From positions 1-32,513 of the forward strand of contig JAZNER010000064.1 in NCBI GenBank assembly GCA_045588675.1: a stretch of DNA of 32,513 bases, in the 5' to 3' direction. The notes beneath the pieces are model-generated. The model was not told the origin of the DNA, did not search any database, and was given only the letters and a program-made list of their open reading frames with translations. This DNA comes from SVTX01 sp045588675. GTDB taxonomy: Bacteria; Bacillota; Clostridia; Oscillospirales; CAG-272. Positions 15,928-23,387 of the stretch are shown one piece after another (within the stretch, counting starts at the first letter, position 1; each line of letters begins with the position of its first letter). The position numbers and the translations under genes are program-made.

Positions 15928-16553
15928 TATGCATATACCTCCTCGAGCATTTTAACAGCTGCAACGGTAGTAATGAATGTATCTGCATTCAAAATATCGT
16001 AAACATTGATCGTGTTGTAGAGGCAAGTCTTTGCACCTGGGATATTTGCACAGCTCTTAACAACGAAGCTATCAACCTCAGGAAGAACTACAAGAGGCTT
16101 TCTCTCTGCACCAAGAGCCTTGAACATGTTAACCATTGTCTTTGTCTTGTATGCGTCAAGCTTAATGTCATCAACTACGATGAGCTTGCCATTGTTGAAC
16201 TTGTCTGTAAGAGCACTGATAAGAGCAACTCTCTTTGTCTTCTTATTGAGCTCTGTACGGTAGCTTCTGGGCTTAGGACCAAGAGCAATACCACCGTGTG
16301 TCCACTGAGGAGAACGAGTTGAACCCTGACGAGCTCTACCTGTACCCTTCTGTCTCCAAGGCTTTCTACCGCCACCGGAAACCTCACTGCGTGTAAGTGT
16401 GGACTGTGTGCCCTGTCTTTGATTCAAAAGATAGGCTCTGACAGCGGCGTGGAGGACTTTGCCGTTTACTTCTTCTGCTCCGAACAAAACGTCTGAGAGC
16501 TCCATGGTTCCGACTTCAGCGCCGGCCATATTTAATACTTTAATTGTTGGCAT
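15927..16553 (-). CDS. rplD: 50S ribosomal protein L4
   Basis: Exit-tunnel protein, 208 residues. The tunnel loop contains RSEVSGGGRKPWRQKGTGRARQ, then SPQWTHGGIALGPKPR. L4 is the S10-operon repressor in E. coli, so the structured rpsJ leader and the rplC leader are worth testing as targets. It overlaps rplW by the TAATG junction. Confidence 0.98.
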   Translation of the reverse strand: MPTIKVLNMAGAEVGTMELSDVLFGAEEVNGKVLHAAVRAYLLNQRQGTQSTLTRSEVSGGGRKPWRQKGTGRARQGSTRSPQWTHGGIALGPKPRSYRTELNKKTKRVALISALTDKFNNGKLIVVDDIKLDAYKTKTMVNMFKALGAERKPLVVLPEVDSFVVKSCANIPGAKTCLYNTINVYDILNADTFITTVAAVKMLEEVYA

Positions 16554-16573
16554 TGTTTATTTCCTCCTTCCGA

Positions 16574-17203
16574 TTATGCTTTGATCGAGTCGCGAATAAA
16601 TACGATACCGTCTTTTGCACCGGGGATAGCACCCTTAACTGCAATGAGGTTCTTTTCGCTGTCGATTTTAACAACTTTGAGATTTAATACAGTAACCTGT
16701 TCATTACCGTACTGACCTGCCATCTTCTTATTCTTGAAGATTCTCGCAGGGTCAATAACACCCATTGAGCCGGGCTGACGGTGAACGGGACCTGTACCGT
16801 GTGTCATACGAAGATGATGGTGATTCCATCTCTTAATTACACCACTGAAACCGTGACCCTTTGTCATACCTGTAATGTCGACCTTGTCGCCTGCGGCGAA
16901 GGTATCGGCTGTAATGACATCGCCTACATTGTATGCGGAGCAATCATCAAGGCGGAATTCCTTGAGGTGTCTTTTGAAAGAAACACCTGCCTTTTCATAG
17001 TGACCCTGTTCAGCTTTTGTAAGGTGCTTTGCTTTTGCATCCTTGAAACCAAGCTGGAGGGCGTTGTAACCGTCGTTTTCAACGGTCTTTTTCTGTGCTA
17101 CTACACAGGGACCTGCTTCGATTACTGTAACGGGAATTACATTTCCCTTTTCATCGAAGATTTGAGTCATACCGATTTTCTTACCGATAATACCCTTTTT
17201 CAT
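16574..17203 (-). CDS. rplC: 50S ribosomal protein L3
   Basis: Early assembly protein whose long loop reaches the peptidyl-transferase centre, 209 residues. It starts MKKGIIGKKIGMTQIFDEKG and has the loop KGHGFSGVIKRWNHH...HRQPGSMGVIDPARIFKNKKMAG. An SD (AGGAGG) precedes the ATG. A 151-base spacer separates it from rpsJ. Confidence 0.98.
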   Translation of the reverse strand: MKKGIIGKKIGMTQIFDEKGNVIPVTVIEAGPCVVAQKKTVENDGYNALQLGFKDAKAKHLTKAEQGHYEKAGVSFKRHLKEFRLDDCSAYNVGDVITADTFAAGDKVDITGMTKGHGFSGVIKRWNHHHLRMTHGTGPVHRQPGSMGVIDPARIFKNKKMAGQYGNEQVTVLNLKVVKIDSEKNLIAVKGAIPGAKDGIVFIRDSIKA

Positions 17204-17227
17204 TTTTGTTTTCCTCCTGTAAATTAT

Positions 17228-17320
17228 TGGTTGGGACGGAATTCTCCGCTCAACATGACTTACAAAGTTACCGACACGGCTGACGCCGCCGGCTGTTGTC
17301 TTTGTTTTGCAAGTTTCCTT
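17228..17320 (-). promoter_or_regulatory. Structured RNA spacer between rpsJ and rplC
   Basis: The transcript forms UGCAAG-GAAA-CUUGCA, a 6-bp stem with a GNRA-type tetraloop (17319-17304 region). It also forms a longer arm that pairs ACAAAG (17305-17300) with CUUUGU (17267-17262) and has an inner CGGC/GCCG stem, and a small CGGA/UCCG hairpin nearer rplC. No U-run or reading frame explains it. It may be a ribosomal-protein binding site, or simply a spacer that folds by chance. Confidence 0.35.
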
Positions 17321-17354
17321 GCATGCTTGACTGATTAATAATTAAATGTAGGAA

Positions 17355-17666
17355 TTAAAGCTTAACCTCAATTTCTACGCCTGCGGGGAGCTCAACGTTC
17401 ATCAAAGCGTCAATTGTTTTTTGATTGGGCTTAATGATGTCGATAAGTCTCTTGTGAGTTCTCATTTCAAACTGCTCGCGGCTGTCCTTGTACTTGTGCA
17501 CTGCACGAAGGATTGTAACAATCTCTCTTTCAGTGGGAAGCGGAATAGGACCTGATACCTCGGAACCGTTTGTCTTTGCAACAGTCACAATCTTCTCGGC
17601 TGCTGTGTCGATAAGTGTGTGGTCGTAGCTCTTAAGACGAACTCTGATTTTTGCATTTACTGCCAT
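17355..17666 (-). CDS. rpsJ: 30S ribosomal protein S10
   Basis: First gene of the operon, 103 residues. It is a head protein that is also the NusE partner of NusB in antitermination. It contains IRVRLKSYDHTLIDTAAEKIV, SGPIPLPTE and REQFEMRTHKRLIDI. An SD (AAAGGAGG) precedes the ATG. It sits about 310 bases downstream of a strong promoter. Confidence 0.98.
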   Translation of the reverse strand: MAVNAKIRVRLKSYDHTLIDTAAEKIVTVAKTNGSEVSGPIPLPTEREIVTILRAVHKYKDSREQFEMRTHKRLIDIIKPNQKTIDALMNVELPAGVEIEVKL

Positions 17667-17673
17667 TGTAATT

Positions 17674-17980
17674 GCCTCCTTTCAGAAATTAACTTTTGCG
17701 AGCAACTTTGCAAAAGCCTTTAAAAGTGGGGCGTTTCTTCGTACACCGTGCCGCGTGTTCCTAAGCCTTTACATTAAAAACGGAGTTTATCTGTACCAGC
17801 ATATAACAGACAAATTCCGAGTTCAATTTAAAAGTTTTGAACACCGAAGCACCACTATGCCGCATGTTGCTTAGTGTGTGTATGAAAGACTACGTCGCCC
17901 GTTCATACGGACATACTCCACGAAAATTCCCTTACAAAGCGTCCTTTGTAAGCAACCTCTCGCTTCATCGCATATCAAGC
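17674..17980 (-). promoter_or_regulatory. Long structured 5' leader of the S10 operon
   Basis: About 310 nt lie between the predicted start site and rpsJ. In transcript order I see a perfect 9-bp hairpin (17952-17944 with 17939-17931, loop GACG) and a 7-bp hairpin (17908-17902 with 17886-17880). Two related copies of a CUWAGSAACAYGCGGCAYRGU element follow, at 17873-17853 and 17765-17745. Last is a 7-bp hairpin (CUUUUGC/GCAAAAG, 17716-17710 with 17699-17693) just before the SD. No open frame of note is present. It probably regulates the operon, but I cannot match it to a named leader family. Confidence 0.6.
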
Positions 17981-17986
17981 TCTACT

Positions 17987-18015
17987 ATTATATAACATTT
18001 TTTGTTTTTTGTCAA
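17987..18015 (-). promoter_or_regulatory. Promoter of the ribosomal protein operon
   Basis: On the minus strand TTGACA (18015-18010), a 17-base spacer and TATAAT (17992-17987) match the housekeeping sigma consensus perfectly. The upstream DNA is A/T-rich, as in strong UP-element promoters. It is the only good promoter I see for the whole rpsJ-rplQ unit. Confidence 0.9.
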
Positions 18016-18296
18016 CATAGCAAGAAAAATTTGTGTGTAGAAATTATAAAAAATTTTTATCCGTTTTTTGTACATAGTGCACAATAATTGTTATTTTTTA
18101 ATCTCCCAGCGGACAAAACTCTTCATTTTATTATTATATAGATATATACAGCGCACAAATAATCATTTTTTTGCCTGATTTTGAACAAAATTAATCCATT
18201 TTTTTCAAAACTGTCTTATTTGTCTATTTTCCGTTAACAATTACATTATATAATATTAATATAGATAATTTTTTTCACAGTAAACGGAGAAAAACA
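18016..18296. other. A/T-rich divergent intergenic region
   Basis: This stretch separates the ribosomal promoter from the plus-strand gene at 18297. It holds a TATAAT (18249-18254) that may serve that gene, although no good -35 is seen. It also holds an imperfect palindrome TTGTACATAGTGCACAA (18068-18084) and a second related GCGCACAAATAAT block (18151-18163). I see no gene in it. Confidence 0.5.
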
Positions 18297-19100
18297 ATGA
18301 AATCCACACAGCTCAGCTCAAAAAAGCCTGCCCGATTTGATAAATTTAACATATTCAAGCTGATATCGGTCATATTGGCTGTGTTGGCAACAGCTCTTTC
18401 AATAGCTGTCGGTATCACTTCAAGAGGGTCAGAAAGCACTTATTTGCAAAAATCCACAGTTACAACTCTTTTCTATCTTGTAGTAGTATTAGACCTGATA
18501 TTTTCTGCATCGGCTTTTTTCATTTTAAAAAACAAAAACTACTCAATTGACGAAAAAAGCGCAAGTTTAGCACGCTCTATCACCTCTGTTATTTATGGGA
18601 TTGCCGCCCTCTCTTTTGTTCCAATTATTTTTTCAACCGAGAACAAATTTGCTTTGGTTTTGTCAATTCTTGCATTATTCCCTATTTTCTTTAACAAATT
18701 CACATTTATGTCCAAAGTATTGCGAATAGCAGGCGGATTTTTGCAGGCTTGCTTCGCAACATTGGCAATTGTAGCATTCTATTTTGATTTAAGTATTGAA
18801 ATTAACAGCCCCCAAAAGCTTTTACTGCAGCTTTCCGCATCTGTCATATTGCTTGCAACGCTTGCCGAGCTTCGATTTGAGCTTTCAAAGCCCAGCGCCT
18901 CGCTCCGCGTCTTTGCGAAATCAGCTTGCTCCGCGATATGCTTTTCATCGGGAATTTTATTCTTAATTATAAATTCGCCTCGTTTTTCTAGCATTTATCT
19001 CTGCTTTTCAATCTTCTCGGTAGCTTATGCCGTATATTCGGTGTGCGATTTGATTTCCTTGAAATTAAAAAGTAACAAGCCCGAGAACGAGATTGATTAA
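18297..19100 (+). CDS. Uncharacterised integral membrane protein (about 8 TM)
   Basis: I do not recognise this family. The 267 residues hold about eight hydrophobic segments, near 19-40, 55-77, 94-112, 117-132, 143-163, 174-192, 207-226 and 231-254. Short loops and charged ends (KKPARFDKF at the start, KLKSNKPENEID at the end) surround them. No catalytic motif or binding site is evident. GGAG lies nine bases before the ATG. It is followed after 25 bases by a regulator gene on the same strand, so the two may be co-transcribed and linked in function. Confidence 0.8.
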   Translation: MKSTQLSSKKPARFDKFNIFKLISVILAVLATALSIAVGITSRGSESTYLQKSTVTTLFYLVVVLDLIFSASAFFILKNKNYSIDEKSASLARSITSVIYGIAALSFVPIIFSTENKFALVLSILALFPIFFNKFTFMSKVLRIAGGFLQACFATLAIVAFYFDLSIEINSPQKLLLQLSASVILLATLAELRFELSKPSASLRVFAKSACSAICFSSGILFLIINSPRFSSIYLCFSIFSVAYAVYSVCDLISLKLKSNKPENEID

Positions 19101-19125
19101 TATATTTTATAGAAAGGATTGCAAA

Positions 19126-19674
19126 ATGATGGCTTCATCTGCAAATGTCAGAATACAGTGGCTACACAAGAAAATAGTTAACCTCTACTACCCTAACGCT
19201 ATGCGGTTGGCTGAACGCTTTAACATCTCGCACCGCCAAGCTCAAAGAGATGTTGACTATCTGAAAAAGAAACTCGGTGCACCGCTCGAATACAGCCTTG
19301 AGCATAAGGGCTATTTTTACACCGAGCAGTATTCCCTGCCCTTAGTTATGTCAAGCGACAATGATGACTCGCTTTCAGAACTCACCGACAATATGTCGGG
19401 CGCATCAATGCAGGCTGAAGAAACCTTTGTTCAAATGCAGATGCCATACACCGCAACCCTTGAAATCCCCGACAAGCTAACTGTTCTGAATTTAAAAAAA
19501 TTTATAATTTCCAAAGAACCTCGCAACAAATATATTTGCGAATTCCATAATGTAGAGCAGTTTTTGAGCATTCTTATAACGCTTCGCTCGGATTTCAAAA
19601 TCGTCGAGCCATTCTGGATAAGAGAAAAGCTTGTCAAGCTTGCCGAAAACATATTAAAGAACAATAAATTTTAA
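19126..19674 (+). CDS. Compact YafY/WYL-type transcriptional regulator lacking the WYL core
   Basis: Predicted DNA-binding protein, 182 residues. I start at the ATG at 19126 because GAAAGGA lies seven bases upstream; the open frame begins earlier, without an SD. Residues 8-66 form a winged helix of the DeoR/YafY type, with the recognition helix NISHRQAQRDVDYLKKKLG and wing ending HKGYFYT. Residues 108-178 resemble the WCX end domain of such regulators (LRSDFKIVEPFWIREKL). The central WYL ligand domain seems missing, replaced by an acidic linker (75-105). Target and ligand are unknown. Confidence 0.7.
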   Translation: MMASSANVRIQWLHKKIVNLYYPNAMRLAERFNISHRQAQRDVDYLKKKLGAPLEYSLEHKGYFYTEQYSLPLVMSSDNDDSLSELTDNMSGASMQAEETFVQMQMPYTATLEIPDKLTVLNLKKFIISKEPRNKYICEFHNVEQFLSILITLRSDFKIVEPFWIREKLVKLAENILKNNKF

Positions 19675-19710
19675 TCAAAAATATTTTTTTAAACTTTTTT
19701 CAAAAAAGTA

Positions 19711-19739
19711 TTGACAAACAGTTTTGTTTGTGATATAAT
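19711..19739 (+). promoter_or_regulatory. rplJ-rplL promoter
   Basis: TTGACA (19711-19716), 17 bases, TATAAT (19734-19739), with TGTG just before the -10 as an extended element. The spacer contains the inverted repeat ACAAAC-N6-GTTTGT (19714-19731), which could be an operator and recurs in part at the pduL promoter. Confidence 0.9.
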
Positions 19740-19747
19740 ACCCAAGT

Positions 19748-19850
19748 AAGCCAATTTTGGCTTTTATCCAAAGACAGCAGGTTCCCGTAAAAGCGTTAAG
19801 CCATCCTGCCGAGGAAGATTTTAAAATGATATATTTCTGCAATTTGCAAA
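19748..19850 (+). promoter_or_regulatory. L10 leader (ribosomal protein L10(L12)4 autoregulatory RNA)
   Basis: The transcript begins with a small hairpin (AAGCCA/TGGCTT) and then carries the well known L10-leader core: AAGACAGCAGG at 19771-19781 and CATCCTGCCGAGGAAG to 19817, with GCAGG pairing to CCTGC. In the family the L10(L12)4 complex binds this kink-turn region. The following GAGGAAGATT can pair with the 5' arm of the downstream terminator, giving the alternative antiterminator. Confidence 0.9.
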
Positions 19851-19854
19851 AAAT

Positions 19855-19903
19855 AATCTTTCTTCCTTGTTTGGCGGTTTGCGCTCGGGAAGAAAGATTT
19901 TTT
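19855..19903 (+). terminator. Attenuator terminator in the rplJ leader
   Basis: A 12-bp stem (AATCTTTCTTCC at 19855-19866 with 19888-19899) is followed by six T, upstream of the rplJ SD. It is the switchable terminator of the L10 leader: when L10(L12)4 is in excess, the antiterminator is blocked and transcription stops. Confidence 0.9.
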
Positions 19904-19937
19904 ATTTTATGTTTAATCACTACGGGAGGTGAACAAA

Positions 19938-20528
19938 ATGCCAAGTAATGCAATACTTGAACAGAAAAAGCAAATAGTTGCTGACCTCGCAGAGCAAATT
20001 AAAGCGAGCGCATCCGGCGTAGTTGTTAATTATCAGGGTATCACCGTTGAGAAAGACACAGCTCTCCGTAAGGCTCTTCGTGAAGCAGGCGTTAAGTACG
20101 TCGTAATGAAGAACACCCTCACAGGCAGAGCGTGCGATATGTGCGGATACGAAGATATGAAGCAATACCTCAATGGTATGACTGCTATCGCAATCAGTAA
20201 GGACGACCCCATCGCTCCTGCAAAGATTATGAAGGAATACGCTGAAAAGATTGAATCCTTCGAAATTCTCGCAGGCTATATTGACGGCGGTGTTATCGAT
20301 AAGGCAGGGGTTTTGAACCTCGCAGACATTCCTTCCAAGGAAGTTCTTATCGCAAAGTTCCTCGGCTCTATCAAGTCACCTATCTACAACTTTGCTTATG
20401 CAATTCAGGCTGTTATCGACAAGGGCGAAGACAGCACAGAAGCTCCTGCAGCTGAGGCTGTAGAAGAAGCTCCTGCAACAGAAACAGTTGCAGAGGAAGC
20501 ACCCGCTGCAGAAACAGCAGCAGAATAA
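19938..20528 (+). CDS. rplJ: 50S ribosomal protein L10
   Basis: Base of the L7/L12 stalk, 196 residues. The ATG at 19938 (MPSNAILEQKKQIVADL) follows GGGAGGTG; a GTG three codons earlier lies in the SD. The N-terminal rRNA-binding domain has VVVNYQGITVEKDTALRKALR and YVVMKNTL. The C-terminal end is a long Ala/Glu/Pro/Thr-rich extension (EAPAAEAVEEAPATETVAEE), longer than in B. subtilis L10 (166). rplL follows. Confidence 0.97.
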   Translation: MPSNAILEQKKQIVADLAEQIKASASGVVVNYQGITVEKDTALRKALREAGVKYVVMKNTLTGRACDMCGYEDMKQYLNGMTAIAISKDDPIAPAKIMKEYAEKIESFEILAGYIDGGVIDKAGVLNLADIPSKEVLIAKFLGSIKSPIYNFAYAIQAVIDKGEDSTEAPAAEAVEEAPATETVAEEAPAAETAAE

Positions 20529-20590
20529 TCGGTAAAAACCGAAATCAAATTACAAAAAATATATTTTTACAATCCAGGAGGTAATTCAAA

Positions 20591-20971
20591 ATGGCATCCG
20601 AAAAGATTACAAATATTCTTGAAGAAATTAAGACACTTACAATTCTCGAACTCGCTGACCTCGTAAAGGCAGTTGAAGAGGAATTCGGCGTATCCGCAGC
20701 AGCTCCCGTAGGCGTAGTTGCAGTAGCAGGCGGCGCAGCAGCTCCCGCAGCTGAGGAAAAGACTGAATTCGACGTTATCCTCACAGGCTTCGGTGATAAG
20801 AAGCTCAATGTTATCAAGGCTGTTCGTGAGCTCACAGGTCTTGGACTTAAGGAAGCTAAGGACATGGTTGAAGGTTGTCCTAAGCCTGTTAAGGAAGGCG
20901 TTGCTAAGGACGAGGCTGACAAGATTAAGGCTGCTCTCGAAGAGGCAGGCGCAACTGTTGAAGTTAAGTAA
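20591..20971 (+). CDS. rplL: 50S ribosomal protein L7/L12
   Basis: Stalk protein that recruits translation GTPases, 126 residues. The N-terminal dimerisation helices are followed by an Ala/Gly/Val-rich hinge near residues 33-54. The C-terminal domain has EFDVILTGFGDKKLNVIKAVRELTGLGLKEAK, which binds the factors. The AGGAGG SD is strong, as expected for the protein made in excess over L10. Codons are highly biased. Confidence 0.98.
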   Translation: MASEKITNILEEIKTLTILELADLVKAVEEEFGVSAAAPVGVVAVAGGAAAPAAEEKTEFDVILTGFGDKKLNVIKAVRELTGLGLKEAKDMVEGCPKPVKEGVAKDEADKIKAALEEAGATVEVK

Positions 20972-21037
20972 TTTTAACCTCAAGCGGTTTCCTACATTTA
21001 AAAGCATAATAGCTGTCTGTTAATTTTGGATAACAGA

Positions 21038-21075
21038 TTGAGCCGTAAGCATAGATGTGCTTACGGCTCAATTTT
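21038..21075 (+). terminator. rplJL terminator
   Basis: A perfect 14-bp stem (TTGAGCCGTAAGCA at 21038-21051 with 21058-21071), 6-base loop and TTTT at the 3' side, about 65 bases after the rplL stop. Confidence 0.85.
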
Positions 21076-21080
21076 GCTTA

Positions 21081-21117
21081 AAAGAATCAACCCTGCATTA
21101 CGCAGGGTTGATTCTTT
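21081..21117. terminator. Shared terminator between convergent rplL and glyQS
   Basis: A perfect 16-bp stem (AAAGAATCAACCCTGC at 21081-21096 with 21102-21117) and a 5-base loop, with T-rich DNA on both sides. It probably ends glyQS on minus and backs up the rplL terminator on plus. Confidence 0.75.
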
Positions 21118-21172
21118 AATTATTTTTATCATCTGAAATCTCTTCAGCTTCCCTTTTCTCAAAAAGGTTAGA

Positions 21173-22594
21173 TTAAAACTCCATTTTCTTCTCGATATAA
21201 GCGCGAAGCTCGCTCACAGGAATACGAACCTGCTCCATTGTATCTCTGTCGCGGACAGTTACACAATCGTCACCCACCTTTTCAGCGTCGCCAACAGTTT
21301 CAAAGTCAACAGTAACGCAAAGAGGAGTACCGATTTCATCTTGACGACGGTATCTCTTGCCTATTGAGCCCGCCTCATCAAAATCAACATTAAAGTACTT
21401 TGAAAGCTCATCGTAAATCTCTCCGGCTTTTCCTGAAAGCTTTTTGGACAAAGGTAAAATAGCCGCCTTTACAGGAGCTATCGCAGGGTGCAAATGAAGC
21501 ACTGTGCGAACATCGTTTTTCTCTGCATCAATAACCTCTTCATCATAAGCGTCGCAGAGAACTGAAAGAACAGTTCTTTCCACGCCCAACGAAGGCTCTA
21601 CTACATATGGAACATATCTCTCATTCGTTTCAGGGTCAAAATATGTCAAATCCTTACCTGAGGTATTCTGATGCTGTGTCAAGTCATAATCTGTTCTGTC
21701 AGCAACACCCCAAAGCTCGCCCCAACCAAACGGGAACAAGAACTCAAAGTCTGTAGTAGCCTTTGAATAGAAGCAAAGCTCCTCAGGGTCGTCGCCGCGA
21801 AGACGAATATTCTCGTCCTTCAAACCGATTGAGAGTAACCAATTGTGACAGAATTGACGCCAATATGCAAACCACTCAAGGTCAGTTCCGGGCTTGCAGA
21901 AGAACTCAAGCTCCATTTGCTCAAACTCGCGCACACGGAAAATAAAGTTACCTGGGGTAATCTCGTTACGGAATGATTTACCAATCTGTGCAATACCAAA
22001 AGGCATCTTTTTTCTTGTTGTTCTCTGAACATTCACAAAGTTTGTGAAAATTCCCTGCGCGGTTTCAGGACGAAGGTAAACTGTATTTTTGGCATCCTCG
22101 GTAACACCCTGGAATGTCTTAAACATAAGGTTAAACTGACGAATATCGGTGAAATTGTGCTTTCCGCAGGTAGGACAAGGAATATTGTGCTCTTCAACAA
22201 ATTCCTTCATTTCGGAATGTGTGAAGGCGTCAATTGGCTTTGGAAGCTCAAAACCTGTTTCCTGACACCAATCCTCAATAATTTTGTCAGCTCTGAATCT
22301 TTCGTGGCACTCGCGACAATCCATTAATGGGTCAGAGAAGCCTGCCAAATGTCCGGAAGCCACCCAAGTCTGTGGGTTCATCAGAATTGCGGCATCAAGG
22401 CCTACATTATATTTATTTTCCTGAACAAATTTTTTCCACCAAGCTTTTTTCACATTGTTTTTAAGCTCAACACCGAGAGGGCCATAGTCCCAAGTGTTAG
22501 CAAGTCCGCCGTAAATTTCACTTCCGGGGAAAATAAAGCCTCTGTTCTTGCAGAGAGCAACAATTTTGTCCATTGTCTTTTCAGTATTCTTCAT
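21173..22594 (-). CDS. glyQS: Glycyl-tRNA synthetase, single-chain alpha2 type
   Basis: Class II aminoacyl-tRNA synthetase that charges tRNA-Gly, 473 residues. The start is the ATG at 22594 (MKNTEKTMDKIVALCKNRG), with GGAGG five bases upstream. N-terminal motif 1 region SEIYGGLANTWDYGPLG, motif 2 GKSFRNEITPGNFIFRVREFEQME and motif 3 EPSLGVERTVLSVL are present. Two Cys pairs (CRECHERF and CPTCGKHNF) in the insertion may bind zinc. The C-terminal anticodon-binding domain (HPAIAPVKAAILPLSKK) ends with RAYIEKKMEF. The leader is about 66 bases, too short for a T-box. Confidence 0.97.
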   Translation of the reverse strand: MKNTEKTMDKIVALCKNRGFIFPGSEIYGGLANTWDYGPLGVELKNNVKKAWWKKFVQENKYNVGLDAAILMNPQTWVASGHLAGFSDPLMDCRECHERFRADKIIEDWCQETGFELPKPIDAFTHSEMKEFVEEHNIPCPTCGKHNFTDIRQFNLMFKTFQGVTEDAKNTVYLRPETAQGIFTNFVNVQRTTRKKMPFGIAQIGKSFRNEITPGNFIFRVREFEQMELEFFCKPGTDLEWFAYWRQFCHNWLLSIGLKDENIRLRGDDPEELCFYSKATTDFEFLFPFGWGELWGVADRTDYDLTQHQNTSGKDLTYFDPETNERYVPYVVEPSLGVERTVLSVLCDAYDEEVIDAEKNDVRTVLHLHPAIAPVKAAILPLSKKLSGKAGEIYDELSKYFNVDFDEAGSIGKRYRRQDEIGTPLCVTVDFETVGDAEKVGDDCVTVRDRDTMEQVRIPVSELRAYIEKKMEF

Positions 22595-22667
22595 AATGAC
22601 CTCCAAATATGCGCGATTTGTAATTTCACCTCGAAACAAAGTTATCACGCAAACATCTAACTAATAA

Positions 22668-22696
22668 ATTTTATCACATAAACCCTTAATTGTCAA
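22668..22696 (-). promoter_or_regulatory. glyQS promoter
   Basis: On minus, TTGACA (22696-22691), 17 bases, TAAAAT (22673-22668), with an extended TGTG before the -10. The predicted start site is about 66 bases from the ATG. Confidence 0.85.
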
Positions 22697-22784
22697 GTAT
22701 TTTTTAATTATTTAAGCTCTCTGCATAAGAATATTTTTTGCAGAACACATTAAATTAATGTATCGTTAATTTGCAAATGAATAA

Positions 22785-23036
22785 TTAAATTTCTTCAACA
22801 TTTCCATCGCGAAGAATAATTTTAGCTTTGCCACGCTTATTAATATCAATGACTGCAACCGCGCCGCCTACCATAATGTTTTCTCTGCGGCAAACACCTA
22901 TGCCAAACAGCTTGCCGCGAACAACAAATTTATCACCGTCAACAATCAATTCGGTCTTACCGCTCAGGCAGTTGTATTTATAGGAAATCATAATTTCGCG
23001 CTCATCAACAGTTGCCTTGAAATTTTGTTTAACCAT
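22785..23036 (-). CDS. Small orphan protein, beta-rich, unknown function
   Basis: I do not recognise this protein. It has 83 residues if it starts at 23036 (MVKQNFKATVDEREIM), which has GAGGT six bases upstream; an ATG at 23042 is directly against the SD. Alternating hydrophobic and charged residues suggest a small beta-barrel, with one Cys-Arg-Arg segment (GVCRREN) and a GGAVAVIDINKRGKAKI stretch. It has no signal peptide. A perfect promoter precedes it and it stands alone, so it is likely a real, expressed monocistronic gene. Confidence 0.75.
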   Translation of the reverse strand: MVKQNFKATVDEREIMISYKYNCLSGKTELIVDGDKFVVRGKLFGIGVCRRENIMVGGAVAVIDINKRGKAKIILRDGNVEEI

Positions 23037-23068
23037 AACCATACCTCAAAAATATAATTTATAAAATA

Positions 23069-23097
23069 ATTATACTATATTTATAGTTTTTTGTCAA
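23069..23097 (-). promoter_or_regulatory. Promoter of the orphan small gene
   Basis: On minus, TTGACA (23097-23092), 17 bases, TATAAT (23074-23069). The start site would lie about 25 bases before the ATG. Confidence 0.85.
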
Positions 23098-23175
23098 CAA
23101 AACTTAATAAAAATCCTTATTTTAGAAAGGTTTTTAAAGAACGAGAAAAAATTTTATTTTTTTTCAAAAAACCTA

Positions 23176-23204
23176 TTGACAAATTCAATAATTTAGTGTA
23201 TAAT
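23176..23204 (+). promoter_or_regulatory. tRNA-Leu promoter
   Basis: TTGACA (23176-23181), 17 bases, TATAAT (23199-23204). The tRNA begins about 25 bases after the predicted start site. Confidence 0.88.
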
Positions 23205-23235
23205 GTTAAAGTCGCATTAAGGTGACAAAAAAATT

Positions 23236-23320
23236 GCGGAAGTGGCGGAACTGGCAGACGCGCACGTTTGAGGGGCGTGTGGTTTACACCGTACGGGTTC
23301 AAGTCCCGTTTTCCGCACCA
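23236..23320 (+). tRNA. tRNA-Leu, anticodon GAG
   Basis: An 85-nt tRNA with encoded CCA. The acceptor GCGGAAG pairs with TTTCCGC (one G-U), and the discriminator is A. The anticodon stem CACGT/GCGTG holds the loop TTGAGGG, with GAG at 23270-23272, reading CUC and CUU. A long variable arm (GGT..ACC) and T-arm CGGG-TTCAAGT-CCCG are typical of class II tRNA-Leu. It has its own promoter and terminator. Confidence 0.95.
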
Positions 23321-23362
23321 AAACAAAAAGAGGATGCAAAGCATCCTCTTTTTGTTTTGGTG
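23316..23362 (+). terminator. Perfect hairpin terminator overlapping the tRNA 3' end
   Basis: CACCAAAACAAAAAGAGGATGC pairs over its full length with the bases 23341-23362, with loop AAA. The pairing uses the CCA end of the tRNA itself. The TTTTTGTTTT stretch lies in the 3' arm, so termination may occur inside it. Overlap with CCA means folding could compete with 3' processing. Confidence 0.75.
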
Positions 23363-23387
23363 TAGAAAATTGGTCAACTTTAACACC

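Noticed and set aside
22595..22696. Possible glycine T-box before glyQS
   Set aside because: The promoter is only about 66 bases from the ATG and no T-box bulge (TGGN) or terminator pair is present.
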